Of a DNA stretch of 64,000 bases, positions 23,290-33,568 are shown one piece after another. The position numbers were made by a program, and so were the translations under genes. Where the stretch lies: NCBI RefSeq assembly GCF_000143415.4, contig NW_003314329.1, positions 871,431 through 935,430 on the forward strand. Reading direction: 5' to 3'. This DNA is from Selaginella moellendorffii (Eukaryota > Streptophyta > Lycopodiopsida > Selaginellales > Selaginellaceae). The number at the start of each line of letters is the position of its first letter. The first letter of the stretch is position 1. The notes below the pieces were generated by a model that ran no database searches, was not told the origin of the DNA, and was given only the letters and a program-made list of their open reading frames with translations.

Positions 23290-24183
23290 TTAAAAGTTTT
23301 TTACTGTACTTGTGGCCCAAGCAGCATACAGTTTACCTGGGCTGGACTTAAAAACATGATACAGCACCACATTTCTATCTCTTTGTATAGTCACAAATGC
23401 ATAGCATGGCTCATCACAAGACTTATCTAGCGACCATATAACAACCTGGCTTAAGGTTTCTTTGATAACCATGTTCCCATTAAGTTGGACTGTGAGATAG
23501 CAATCTACTCCTCCTCTCCCACACACTCCATTTGTCCAAACTTGCCCTCGGCTGGCTTCATTCAAAGACAAGCTACAATCATCCTGGAGCTTGAATGTGT
23601 AGATCAAATTCGGGGACTGGAGCTCAAAGTTTCGACGAAGACCATTGTAGAAGAAGTTGTCCAGCGTTGTCAATTTCGCTTGGCAATCACCTCGGTCGCT
23701 GCCAAGTAAAATCTTAGTATGGTTGTGAAGGGTTTCCATCTGTTGATCTGCTGGTGCTATGCGATACTGGACTCCAAACATCTCGGAGACTGCAAGCATG
23801 CTGCTGGCTAGAAAAACTTGCATTTGACCTCTTGTATACATTACTAAGGTTCGGATGATCGCTTTGATAACAAGGCCTCTCACGCTGATGGTGTTACCTG
23901 GATTGACATGGCAGAAATCCAGATTGGGGCCTGTATGAAAAGCTACGATGGCAATGTCGATCACTACGTTGTTTGTCACAGTGACTTGATTGATATAAAC
24001 TGCGCCACTCTCATAGTAAGTATTGTCATCGAAAATGTCCGCAAGTGCAATAACCGTATCTAGAATAATATTGGCATCGGCTGTTGTTATAGCATTGCGC
24101 TCGTCAGAGAATTCCCAATGCATGGCTTGAACAACACTAATATAAAAAAGGAGTGCTGAAAAACATTCAATGAGAAGATACAT
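23290..24183 (-). CDS. secreted GNA-type lectin with novel N-terminal domain, copy 2
   Basis: Intronless, 297 aa, starting at the ATG complementary to 24181-24183. It has a signal peptide (hydrophobic to VVQA, about residue 20), then the same unassigned domain as copy 1 (MHWEFSDERNAIT; DFCHVNPGNTISVRGLVIKA is identical in both). The C-terminal B-lectin domain has third-site motif QRDRNVVLYH. The two proteins differ mostly at about residues 30-80 of the N-terminal domain (VIALADIFDDNTYYESGAVY against VIDNLIMFGDDTYYESGRAY). The lectin half is nearly unchanged. The gene is divergent from the oxygenase gene at 24511, so the 327 bp between them must hold both promoters. Sugar ligand unknown. Confidence 0.8.
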   Translation of the reverse strand: MYLLIECFSALLFYISVVQAMHWEFSDERNAITTADANIILDTVIALADIFDDNTYYESGAVYINQVTVTNNVVIDIAIVAFHTGPNLDFCHVNPGNTISVRGLVIKAIIRTLVMYTRGQMQVFLASSMLAVSEMFGVQYRIAPADQQMETLHNHTKILLGSDRGDCQAKLTTLDNFFYNGLRRNFELQSPNLIYTFKLQDDCSLSLNEASRGQVWTNGVCGRGGVDCYLTVQLNGNMVIKETLSQVVIWSLDKSCDEPCYAFVTIQRDRNVVLYHVFKSSPGKLYAAWATSTVKNF

Positions 24184-24510
24184 TTAGAATGATTTTTTGC
24201 TAGAAACAATCAAAAAGAAAAACTATTTCTTGTTATAATGATAAATTACTAATTTATATTGCAATCGTCAACCAATTATTGATCAGTAGAAAAACAAAAC
24301 GTTAATAGTACAAAAATAGCAAATTTAAAAAAGAAACTTCAGAATCATCAAGGGATTGCTTTGAATCTTATAAGAGATGCTAGAATATACCACAAAACAT
24401 GCGGGTCGTACAAAAGAATAAAAGTGATTCTAGAATATACTATCAAATGACCGTACAAGAAGCATATTCGCAAGAGCAGGGTTTAGAGGAGAGCTAATGG
24501 AAGAAGAGCA

Positions 24511-26283
24511 ATGGCCGTTGCCGCGCCAATAGGTCATCACCGTTCATTTCTCTGCGCTCCACAGCCGGGGCGTCTCGTGCGGAAGATCGGCAACAGCATG
24601 CGCCATAATGTAGTGACGATCGACTTCTCGGAGCTCCAGGTGAGATTTCCTGCCTCGGATCGAATGAGCGATCGATTCTTGCTGTAGAATGAAGCTGTGA
24701 ATTTTTCTGAGGAGCTCGAGGCGGGATTTGGAGCTCAAGGACTGGGAATTATTGCCGTTTCGAACGTAAGCTTTGAATGGAATTTTACTTCCACGAGCAT
24801 TCTTTTTGTGTTTTTTTTCAGGTTCCGGGATTCACTGAAATGCGGAGTAATCTGTTAAATCTTGCGCAGAGGTATCGAGTATAGTCTCTTCTTACTCAAT
24901 GTTTTCGATTTTTCTGTGCAGCCTTTCTTCTCTTCCCGAAAATGTTCTCAAGGAGCTAGAAGATCCAGCAAGCAGGTAACTCAAAAGTTTCTAGCTAGAA
25001 CTTCCGTATAAGCGTCTCGCAGATTTTCTTTTGGTTGGAGCCACGGAAAAGAGTTCCTAGAATCCGGCCAACCTGGTACGTATTCGTTCGTAACGGTTTT
25101 GTTGTCCTTCTTTCGAGTTCATATGTTCCTTCTGGTTTAGATGAGCTTAAAGCTTCGTTTTATGCGAATCCAATCGTGGACAGACCGACCGATGACCCAG
25201 CTCTCATAGAAAGGTTTGTTTACTTCCTTCTCACAAATTTTAACCGGTCTCAATGTACGCAGGTATCCATCTTATTGTCGAGCGAACTTATGGCCCGGAA
25301 AGGAGTTACCTGACCTTGAATCAAGTACATCTCTGTTTTCTCTTTACGTGGATGATGTTTTCTTCTATCACTTTGCAGGTTTTAAGAAACTCGGAAGTCT
25401 GATTGTGAAGGTTGGCCTGCAGCTCGCAGCTCACTGCGACAAACATGGTGGAGATCCTTTTCCTGTTCGTCTTCTCTAATTTCCTGTCCCTTCAGTGTCT
25501 CGCAAGGGCGGTGATGCAAGGCTCACGGACATGCTCAAGAACTCTTTGTGCCACAAAGGCCGTCTGCTCCATTATTACCCAAGGTTTCGTTGCTCCTCCT
25601 GCTGTAAATTTCTAAAAGCTTCTTGCAGCAAATGCTCAGGCACAAAGTCATCGTCGTGGTGTGGCTGGCACGTCGATCACGGATCTCTTACAGGCACGTT
25701 TTCAAGTTACGCGGTGCGCTTTTGTCGAACTTAACATTTTTTCTTTTGGTGCGTTAAAGGATTGACCTGTGCAATGTACACAAGAGAAGGAAGGGAAATA
25801 GACTGTCCTGATTCTGAAGCAGGGCTTTATGTTAGGACTCGGTCTGGTGCAATTGTCAAGGTAAACGAAGTGCTTGTCCATACGGATCAAAGTGTTGAAA
25901 GTGTCTTCGTGTAGGCAACTTTCGGAAAGGATGACATTGCTTACCAGGTAGGAGAAGCGACGGAGCTAATGTCGAATGGTGCATTTCACGCGACACCACA
26001 TTGTGTTCGAGTACGTGTCTTTTACTTCTTTTGTGTCCTCTTTCGTAACAATGTCTACACAGACGGCTCAAGACGATCCCCTTGTGGAAAGGAACACGTT
26101 TGCAGTGTTTATGCAACCTCACTGGTAACTCTCTCACTTTCGTAAATCGGCACGTAACTTGGTTCGCGCAGGGACGAAGAACTTGTTTCGCGAGACAGGA
26201 AAACAGTTTCGTTTGGAGATTTCTCCGAGTCCCTGCTTTCCACCTATTACGGAACAGCATCATCTTCACGAGTCACCTTGTAA
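24511..26283 (+). CDS. 2-oxoglutarate/Fe(II)-dependent oxygenase, 14 exons
   Basis: Hand-joined exons: 24511-24639, 24712-24765, 24822-24871, 24922-24975, 25023-25075, 25141-25213, 25263-25324, 25379-25447, 25496-25583, 25629-25693, 25760-25860, 25915-26010, 26063-26124, 26172-26283. They total 1068 nt, 355 aa, with one open frame throughout. The predicted iron ligands are H225 and D227 (WHVDHGS) and H295 (TPHCV). R308 (RNTFAVFMQP) would hold 2-oxoglutarate. FGWSHGKE, PSYCRANLWP and LPDLE are block motifs of the isopenicillin-N-synthase-like plant family. The substrate is unknown. The intron after exon 10 has a GC donor (ACAG then gcacgt). A short upstream ORF starts at 24497. A disabled copy lies at 4795. 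Confidence 0.88.
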
Positions 26284-26477
26284 AACTCGACGTTCCTTCA
26301 AAAAACTACTGTGCTTGCGCGACTTTCCAGATTTGACGCCGTATCTATCCACAAATGTAAAGGGTTGCTAATCTTGGAGCAGCGCCTTCATCCGGTTGGG
26401 CAAGGTAACGGCTCTGACCCGACTCTTTGTTACGTTTTAAGCGCGAGGGCAAAGAAACAGATCACCGACTCGAAAAG

Positions 26478-29282
26478 ATGGAGGCCGGACAAGTCAGCTC
26501 TGCGGCAACTCGAAGAGCTCTGGTTCTCACAGGCCATCTCAAAGAGATCGACAAAGGGTCTTCGTTGGTGGTGCGCCAGCCGTGCCTGGAGTACTCCCCT
26601 CCGGAGCTCAATTCAGGTACTTTTTTCTCCTTTGGGTTCTTGAATTTCCTTTTCATGTTTTTGATCTTCCAGGAGAGCCCGCATTCGATATAGAGTTGAT
26701 GCAGGGATTGCTGGACGGACACGATGCTCAAACCCGCACTTTTATCTTCAATCTCATGTCTGAGAGCGATTTGTTCGTCTCCAGGAGAGTGGGTCGACGG
26801 GTTTTCTTGGGAGCTGATTACAATCAACCGATGGAAGTCCAGAGGGAGCTGACCATGAAGAGAATTCAGTATTTTCTTGACAGGGGTGTGTTTCGTGGAT
26901 GGCTTACAGACGATCGGCCACAGTCCGCGCTCCGTATGGCTGCTATGTTCGAGTACATCGGCCTGTTTGATCATTCACTGGCAATTAAGCTCGGTGTTCA
27001 CTTCCACTTGTGGTATGCTCTCAGCATTTCTTTTTAGTTTCATGTGAGCTTGACATTTGTATATAGGGGGGGATCAGTGAAGTACCTTGGTTCCAAGAGG
27101 CATCACGATAAGTGGTTGCTGCCAACGGAGGAATTCTCTGTCATAGGCTGCTTTGCAATGACTGAACTCGGGCATGGAAGCAATGTTCGTAGCTTCTTTT
27201 CTCTTTTTTGTTTTCTTTGTGCTTGAGTGGTTTATGATCTTTTCAGGTCCGAGGGATTGAAACTATAACTGTGTACGATCCATCAACAAAGGAGTTTGTT
27301 ATCAACACTCCATGCGAGTCTGCTCAGAAATACTGGATAGGAGGAGCGGCAATGGTAAAAAGCATCACTGTTTTTTTTATTTTCGGCAACTGACAAATCC
27401 TGTGTTTGTTTCCAGCACGCTACTCATACAGTGGTCTTCTCTCAGCTGCATATGAATGGAAAGAACGAGGGAGTGCACGCATTTATTGCTGAAATAAGGA
27501 GTCCGGATGGGCGAATTTGTCCAGGTGTGCGTATTGCCGATTGTGGCCACAAGATCGGACTGAACGGGGTGGACAATGGCCGCATCTGGTATTGTTTTTC
27601 CAACTTGCAGAGTTTAGGAGATGAACTCAAACTTTTTGTTTTTGTCCAGGTTTGATAATAAACGCGTACCTCGTGAAAACTTGCTCAACTCCGTAGCCGA
27701 TGTAACACCAGATGGTCGGTACGTGAGTAATATAACAGATGCAGATCAGGTAAGGTGTTTTGTTCTCTGAGCTGGTACTTTTCTTATCTTCCTGTGATAT
27801 TATTCAGAGGTTTGGTGCTTTCATGGCTCCTCTAACGTCTGGACGTGTTACCATTGCTGTCAGTGCTGTTTATCAATCAAAGGTTTGCCACTTGTATACT
27901 TTAGCTTCTTTTTCTTCATAGAGCTGATTTAAGGTTGGCCTTGCAACGGCTTTGCGCTATGCTCTTTCGAGGCGAGCATTTGCTCTTTCTCCCAATGAAC
28001 CAGAAGTGTTACTTTTGGACTATCCCAGCCATCAGCACCGTTTGATACCTTTACTGGCTAAATCGTATGCGTATTGTTTTGCTTTGTAAGTTTTGAACTG
28101 ACTGATACTTTGCAGATATGCCATGAGTTTTGCTGCCTGTGATTTGAAGCGCATCTATTACAACAGAAAACCCGAGCACGCGAAGATTATTCACGTACTT
28201 TCAAGTGGTTACAAGGCAATGTTCTCCTGGCACAACCTCAAAACACTGCAGGTAAGCCCAGATGTGTTCGACATGAGCTTGTAATGAATTCCCCTGCTTT
28301 AGGAATGTCGTGAAGCCTGTGGCGGACAAGGTTTAAAATCTGAGAACAAAGTCGGGCAGCTCAAAGCAGAATACGATGTGCAACTGACGTTTGAGGGCGA
28401 CAACAACGTTTTGATGCAGCAGGTACTGTTGTCGTAAGTTTACCTTCGAATTCCTTTTCGTTCCTCAGGTTAGTAAAGCGTTGCTTGGAGATTTTTTCAC
28501 GTCGCAAAAGAAGCAACAGCCTATGAAAGGCCTCGGCTTAGAACATATGAATGGACCACCTCCTACAATTGGGACCAATGCCAACGTCAGGGACGTAACG
28601 TTTCAGGTACACCATCATGTCGGTCGTTTTGTTACTGACCTGCGCTTTGCAGCTCGCTTTGTTTCGGCTTCGCGAAAGAGATCTGCTAGTAAAACTTGCA
28701 CAGCAAGTGCGTGAACTCGTGTCCAAAGGATCAACCATGGCGAATGCAACGCTTGCGGTGAGTCTAACCGCGCCGATTGCTACGTTTTCGTAAGCTAACC
28801 TTCTTTCGCTTTCAGAGTTATCAATTGGCTGAGGACTTGGGACGTGCCTTCTCTGAGCGTTCGGTTTTGGAAAGCATTCTAAGCGTAGAAAACTCTCTCG
28901 CCCCAAGCCCTGAGAAGGTACCAGTGTTTTCAGAACCTTGCGAAATAACAAGCCATCCTTTCAAACAGACAATTCTGGGCTTGTTGCGCTCATTATTTGT
29001 AGCTACGACAGTGGACGAAGATCCAGTATTTCTCAGGTAAGCGCTTCCTGTTTTATGGCATTCTCTAAAGCAACGCTACGACGTTGTTCATCCAGGCATG
29101 CATACTTGAGCCCGGATCAAGCATTGTCGATACAAAAAGAAGTTGCGAGCTTGTGTCGCGAGATCCGACCCTTCATTCTCAGCTTGGTGGACGCATTTGG
29201 AATCCCAGCACCGTTTCTTGGGCCCATAGCGTTTGATTGGATCGCAGCGAATTCCTGGGACCTGGAAGAAGCAAGAAGCTAG
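26478..29282 (+). CDS. ACX3: peroxisomal acyl-CoA oxidase (ACX3-like), 15 exons
   Basis: Oxidises acyl-CoA to trans-2-enoyl-CoA with FAD and O2, the first step of peroxisomal beta-oxidation. Exons: 26478-26616, 26673-27012, 27067-27184, 27247-27354, 27416-27588, 27650-27749, 27808-27882, 27934-28064, 28116-28251, 28303-28422, 28469-28606, 28653-28757, 28816-28917, 28969-29036, 29096-29282; 679 aa, frame open throughout. Residues 13-21 (RALVLTGHL) form a PTS2 peroxisome signal of the R-A-x5-H-L type; the C-terminus (EARS) is not a PTS1. [12 protein letters not shown] (188-199) is the family signature near FAD. The glutamate in [12 protein letters not shown] (about 472) is the expected catalytic base. 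PTS2 use points to the ACX3 type; chain-length preference is not visible. Start chosen for the PTS2 position. Confidence 0.92.
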
Positions 29283-29395
29283 AGTAACCTTTTCTCTATT
29301 TCCATTTGAAAACCAAAGCTAAGATCTTTCCGCAAAAACTCGTGATCATGGTAAGACTCATAACCCTAATTTAGACAAAGTTGGCATAGGGCTTG

Positions 29396-30658
29396 ATGGA
29401 TTGGGATGCGCGTACACAGGTTATTCGGAGCCTGCAAGCGGCGGTGCCTTCAGATGGCGACGGAAGCTTCTTCGGTCGGCAGGCAGAGCTGAGGGCATTG
29501 CTGGAGCGCTTGGCTGCTCCTCCTCTGTGTGTGACTGTTGTTATTGGGCCTGACGATTGTGGGAAAACCAAGCTGCTCAAGCGGCTCGAGGAGATTTGGC
29601 TTTCGAATGAGGAGTTGGCGGCTACTTGTCCAGTGTTTTACTTCGACCTGAGGGTACAGTTGTGGAGCACGCCTCAGGATGCAGCGGATCATTTGCACAA
29701 AGAGTACAGGACATGGGCTGAAAAGGTGACGCAGAGGAAAGCTGCCGGTGTGGACATAGCGCTCAAAGGTTTCTCGGAGCTTCTTCCGCCTCATAACACG
29801 GCTAACTCGACCGATCTGGCCAAGGTAATGGAGGCCTTCTGTGCAGTAATCGACACAGCTCAAACGATGTACCCAGTCTTCATCATTGATGAAGCTGACA
29901 GGCTGAAGAACTTGGAAACGAGTGAGCTTATAACATTCTTTGGATTCTTCAAGAAGCAGAACAACAAAGCACATCTCATACTCAGCAGCTCTGATGACTT
30001 CTTCAGGGTGTGGCTGCAAGATATGTTCAATTCCTTACAGTGGGAGCCGTTTGGGGTGGGCTACCTTCCAGAAGCAGAAGCACGCAAGTTCTTCGCTGGT
30101 CACTCTGTTCCAGCTGCTCGAGGGACACTCCCTGCAACGTTTGGAGACTCTGATTGGAATGGCATTTTTGCAGTATGTGGGGGGTCTCCTATGCTTCTCA
30201 ACTGGTGCGCCTGGGCCAAATTTGTCAATGCCTTCACCTGGAAGGAAGCAGCGAATGCTCTTACGAGCCAGAGTCTATGTAGAGTGAAACTGGGTTTGGC
30301 AGCTACCAAGGCTGCCATGGGCTTCTCCGGGCATAAGTATGAATTGATCTGCGCTAAAATAGTGCAATGTGGGTATGTAAGCCTCAAAGATGTGCTTGCT
30401 GAAATCTACGACAGGGACAAAGCAGAGTGCAAGGACGAGATGCTAGCCATGGTGTCGAGCAAAGCCATCCACATACGCTATGTGACGGCAAAGACATCTT
30501 ATGGGGATGTGAGCCTGTCTGAAATTGATGATGCTGGTGGTGAGGTTGACCTCGTCATGGCCCGCTCTCCTGCCCAACGAGCAGCTATGAAAGAGTTATG
30601 TTTCATTCCAAGTCAGGAGAAGTCTGATCCGCGCGTCCTAGGGACAACGGCAGCCTAG
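29396..30658 (+). CDS. intronless archaeal-type P-loop ATPase
   Basis: 420 aa from the ATG at 29396, no introns, unlike its neighbours. FFGRQAELRALLERL (about 25-39) is the lead-in seen in the Arch_ATPase/STAND clade. VVIGPDDCGKTKLL (about 48-61) is the Walker A loop, and VFIIDEADRL (about 160-169) is Walker B with a catalytic Glu. LILSSSDDFFRVWL and EARKFF follow, as expected for sensor and lid regions. The rest (250-420) has no domain I can name. Such ATPases occur in archaea and patchily in eukaryotes, and the target process is unknown. The gene starts only 110 bp after the oxidase stop. Absence of introns could reflect retroposition or transfer, which is inference. Confidence 0.7.
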   Translation: MDWDARTQVIRSLQAAVPSDGDGSFFGRQAELRALLERLAAPPLCVTVVIGPDDCGKTKLLKRLEEIWLSNEELAATCPVFYFDLRVQLWSTPQDAADHLHKEYRTWAEKVTQRKAAGVDIALKGFSELLPPHNTANSTDLAKVMEAFCAVIDTAQTMYPVFIIDEADRLKNLETSELITFFGFFKKQNNKAHLILSSSDDFFRVWLQDMFNSLQWEPFGVGYLPEAEARKFFAGHSVPAARGTLPATFGDSDWNGIFAVCGGSPMLLNWCAWAKFVNAFTWKEAANALTSQSLCRVKLGLAATKAAMGFSGHKYELICAKIVQCGYVSLKDVLAEIYDRDKAECKDEMLAMVSSKAIHIRYVTAKTSYGDVSLSEIDDAGGEVDLVMARSPAQRAAMKELCFIPSQEKSDPRVLGTTAA

Positions 30659-30689
30659 AGTCGAGATAGCAAAAAATATTTGCAGATTG

Positions 30690-31500
30690 GAGCCAGTCCT
30701 AGCTCATTCTTCCTTCTGGTTTCGATAGCCTCGTTAAAATTCAAAACGTTTGCTTACTTCTTTTGCATGCGCATCGTTCAGTGTTTCGCAAGGGTGGTAG
30801 GCTCTCAACAACACTTAAACCCAACGTTTCTCCGAAATAAGGAAAGCAGAAGAACGTCCCCAAAGGGAGGAACATCTCATTTTGTAGCTCCACACTTTAC
30901 TTGCGCGAATTCTGCAGGGACGAAGAACTTGTTTCGCGAGTTCATGCTTTTACCAAATACTACAGACAGCAGCATGGTCATGAATCACACTACGAGGTAC
31001 TTCATCTTTCCGTTTTCATGTTTCAGGAGGAGAAACTTCACTTTCACTTCGGAGCTGATAAGAATCATCCAATGTCCGGAGAGTTTGAGTTTCAGGTCTG
31101 TTTTGTTACTGATCTGTGGTCCATTTGTTCGGCAAATGGTGAGTCTAATCTCTATACTGGCTAAGTTTTTCTGAGTGAAGTTCCTTTCGCTATCAGAGTA
31201 TGAATGAGCTGAGGACTTGGGGGCCGTTCTCTGAGCATTGTCCAGTGCCAGAATCTAGACTGCTTGCTTGTGATCTTTTCGAGCAGACAATTCTCGTCAT
31301 TTGCAGCTGTGACAGTGGACGAAGATCCAGTTTTTCTCAGGTAAGCGTTTTGGCAAGGTAAAGCTTTCATACTCACAGCCTGGTCGACGCAACTGGCATC
31401 GTTTCTTGGATCGATAGCGTTTTGATTGGATCGCAGCGAACTCCTCGCAGCTCGCAGGAAGAAGCAAGCGCGAGAAGCTTCAAGAGAGAACTCTTTCTCT
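30690..31500 (+). pseudogene. scrambled third copy of the oxygenase and oxidase genes
   Basis: Short blocks recall exons and introns of the two genes in their original order: TTCCTTCTGGTTT (oxygenase intron 5), TTTCGCAAGGGTGGT (exon 9), GACGAAGAACTTGTTTCGCG (exon 14). After these come TTTTGTTACTGATCTG (oxidase intron 11), GAGCTGAGGACTTGGG (exon 13), ACAGTGGACGAAGATCCAGT followed by TTCTCAGGTAAGCG (exon 14) and GTTTTGATTGGATCGCAGCG (exon 15). The material between is deleted or replaced. No open product results. It is a relic of an older duplication of the same pair. Confidence 0.75.
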
Positions 31501-31557
31501 CTTAAAGCCAAAGAAAGTGTATAGCAAATAATAAACTAGACTCGTCAATTTTTAGGG

Positions 31558-33327
31558 ATGGCGTCGTCCTCACAGGGAGGAGGCGGGGAGGACGACGACG
31601 ACGACGAGGGCGTGTGTAGGATGAGCGTGGAGCTCCGCACGGGCAGGGATGAGCTCCAGGCGAACAAGAAGAAGCTGCGATTGTCGCTGGCATCGCTGCC
31701 GCGAGCTGCCGTGGCGCGAGCTGCGATCTCGCTCAAGCGCGTCAGGGTAAACAGGGATTCCACCGCGCAGCTTGCCGTCTTCATGCTCAAGGTCGGGGCG
31801 CTCGAGGCCTTGCGGCGAGGTCTCCAGCACCGATGCCCGCCCCTGTGGTGGATCATCCAGGCGATCCCTCTCTTCCGCGCGCCTCCATTCGCGTGGCTCC
31901 AGCGATGGTATCCCTTTCGCTGCCTGATCCAGGGCACGCAGGTCTGGAAATATTTCGATTCGGTGATACTTCGCTCATCGATTTTCACTCCAGATCTTCT
32001 CCAAGCCTGTGGTCTTCCTGTCGATCGCCACGGCTCTCACGAATGCATGGGATCAGCACGGGCGGCCGGGCGAGGGGAGTATTTTCCCAGCGCCGCCGCC
32101 ATTGCCCTCGCCTCCTCCCAGTCCTCGATCGCCTTCTCCAAGATCGCTGCAAGACAGGTAAGATTTCCATCTCTATACCGTTCTAGACTGAGATCGATTG
32201 GCAGGGAAGACTCCCAGGCGATGGCCTTGAGGAAACTGCTGGAAGAACACGGCATATTCGTACCCGACAGGTGTGATGCTTGTTTGTCGCTCTCTCTTTT
32301 CATCGCTTATATCATCTTTGCTCTAGGATAAGCAACGATGAACTACACAGGTTCTATCAAGCAGCCAACAAAAGCAACAAACGTTTCGTAGCGCTTGTGA
32401 AGAAGAACGTCGGGTGGCGGCAAAACTTTCGATTCCTTTCCTGCCGAGAGCTCGACGAATGGTCCGAGCTCGTCTACTGGCACCACCACGACTCCCAAGA
32501 CAGGCCTTTGCTCATCATCCGTCTGGGCCTCGCTTCTACTACGCTCGTTTCGTCCCAGCGGCCACGCTTTGCGCAGGCAATCGGTGCTAAAAACTCTCGT
32601 TCTTTTTGTCTGTGGTCTTTCTAACGCTTGTGTTTTTTTTTTCCAGTCTCCCAGATTGAATTCGGCGTCGTCAACTTGCTAAGGGGCGAGGATCCTCGAA
32701 TCACTGTTGTCCTCGACTGTGCCGGAGCTCCGGCTGTGGGATTTCCGCTCCAGATGACGAAGTCCTGCTGCGTCCTTGTACAGGAGAACTATCCGACCCG
32801 ACTTGCCGCACTATTTATTGTCAATCTTCCGCCTTTTGTTCGAGTAGTCGCCACCGCGATTGTTCAGGTCATGTTTCTAATCCCGTTTTTCTTCTTTCCG
32901 TCTATAACGGCATGAGTTTCAACAGATTCTCAAGCCTGCCACCCGCGACAAGATTTATGTGGAAAGCGACGACTGTGCACGAATCCTGGCGGAGCATTTG
33001 GGTGGACTCGATTGGGTTCCGATTTACCTCGGGGGCAACTGCAAGTGTTCTCTTTGCAACGAGGCTCGCGCTGCCTTGGACGAGGAAAGACAGGATCGTC
33101 TACACGAGCTGGTCCAGGGCGTCGGCAACAATCGTCAGCAGCAACAGCAAATCTCTTTCGGACAAAGAGATTATCTATTCAGTGACCAGGACGAGGAGGA
33201 CGTGACTCCCTTCCAGTCATGCACTCGAGTTCTGAGAGTGGCCATCATCGGCCTGCTGATGCTGTGGATTGTGGTCGCCCTCGTCGCTGGTTTGTACGAG
33301 CCTCACCTGGATGAGCTTCCGACTTGA
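31558..33327 (+). CDS. Sec14/CRAL-TRIO-domain protein with C-terminal membrane anchor
   Basis: Exons 31558-31941, 31994-32157, 32205-32270, 32327-32583, 32647-32867, 32926-33327; 1494 nt, 497 aa, open throughout. The N-terminus is acidic (EDDDDDE), and a Pro/Ser-rich linker lies at about 155-180. Residues about 225-402 match the CRAL-TRIO lipid-binding fold: ELDEWSELVYWH, then ITVVLDCAGAP, VQENYPTRLAALFIVN and ILKPATRDKIYV, the usual block order of Sec14 proteins. A CxxxxC-like CKCSLC follows (403-408), then Gln-rich sequence and a hydrophobic segment at 469-488 with a short tail, suggesting a tail-anchored lipid exchanger. Lipid specificity is unknown. The START-like gene begins 241 bp downstream on the same strand. 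Confidence 0.8.
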
Positions 33328-33568
33328 TCAATCACAGGCGAGATTCTCTCGAGTTTTATTAGGTGGTAAAACCCGTAATAAGTGACTCGTTTGCCGTTTT
33401 GCTGCTCCTTCGCGCATTCAATGCACCTCACAGGAGAAACAGGCAGAAGAAAAGAAAGTCACTCGCCATGTCCTGCTTCCCTTTTCTCCTGGGTGAGTTG
33501 CTTCTTCGTCTTCGTCGCCTTCTTGTTCCAGGGAAGAAGCAGATCTACAACTGGTGGTCTTCCTTGCA

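Noticed and set aside
24544-24738. Minus-strand open frame over the oxygenase first exon
   Set aside because: The plus strand encodes the conserved oxygenase N-terminus with correct splice sites; the antisense frame recurs at 4708-4893 only because the gene was duplicated.
29450-30019. 189-codon open frame on the minus strand
   Set aside because: Shadow of the ATPase gene on the plus strand, which has Walker A and B motifs; the antisense translation shows no domain.
29396-30658. ORC4-like replication initiator
   Set aside because: The P-loop and DEAD-like Walker B first suggested it, but the FxGRxxEL lead-in and the rest fit the archaeal-type ATPase layout better and no ORC-specific region was seen.
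33468-33492. ATG at 33468 as start of the START-like protein
   Set aside because: After removal of the 33493-33531 intron it reads into a stop (CAC TGA at about 33590) in a frame different from the START-like coding frame.
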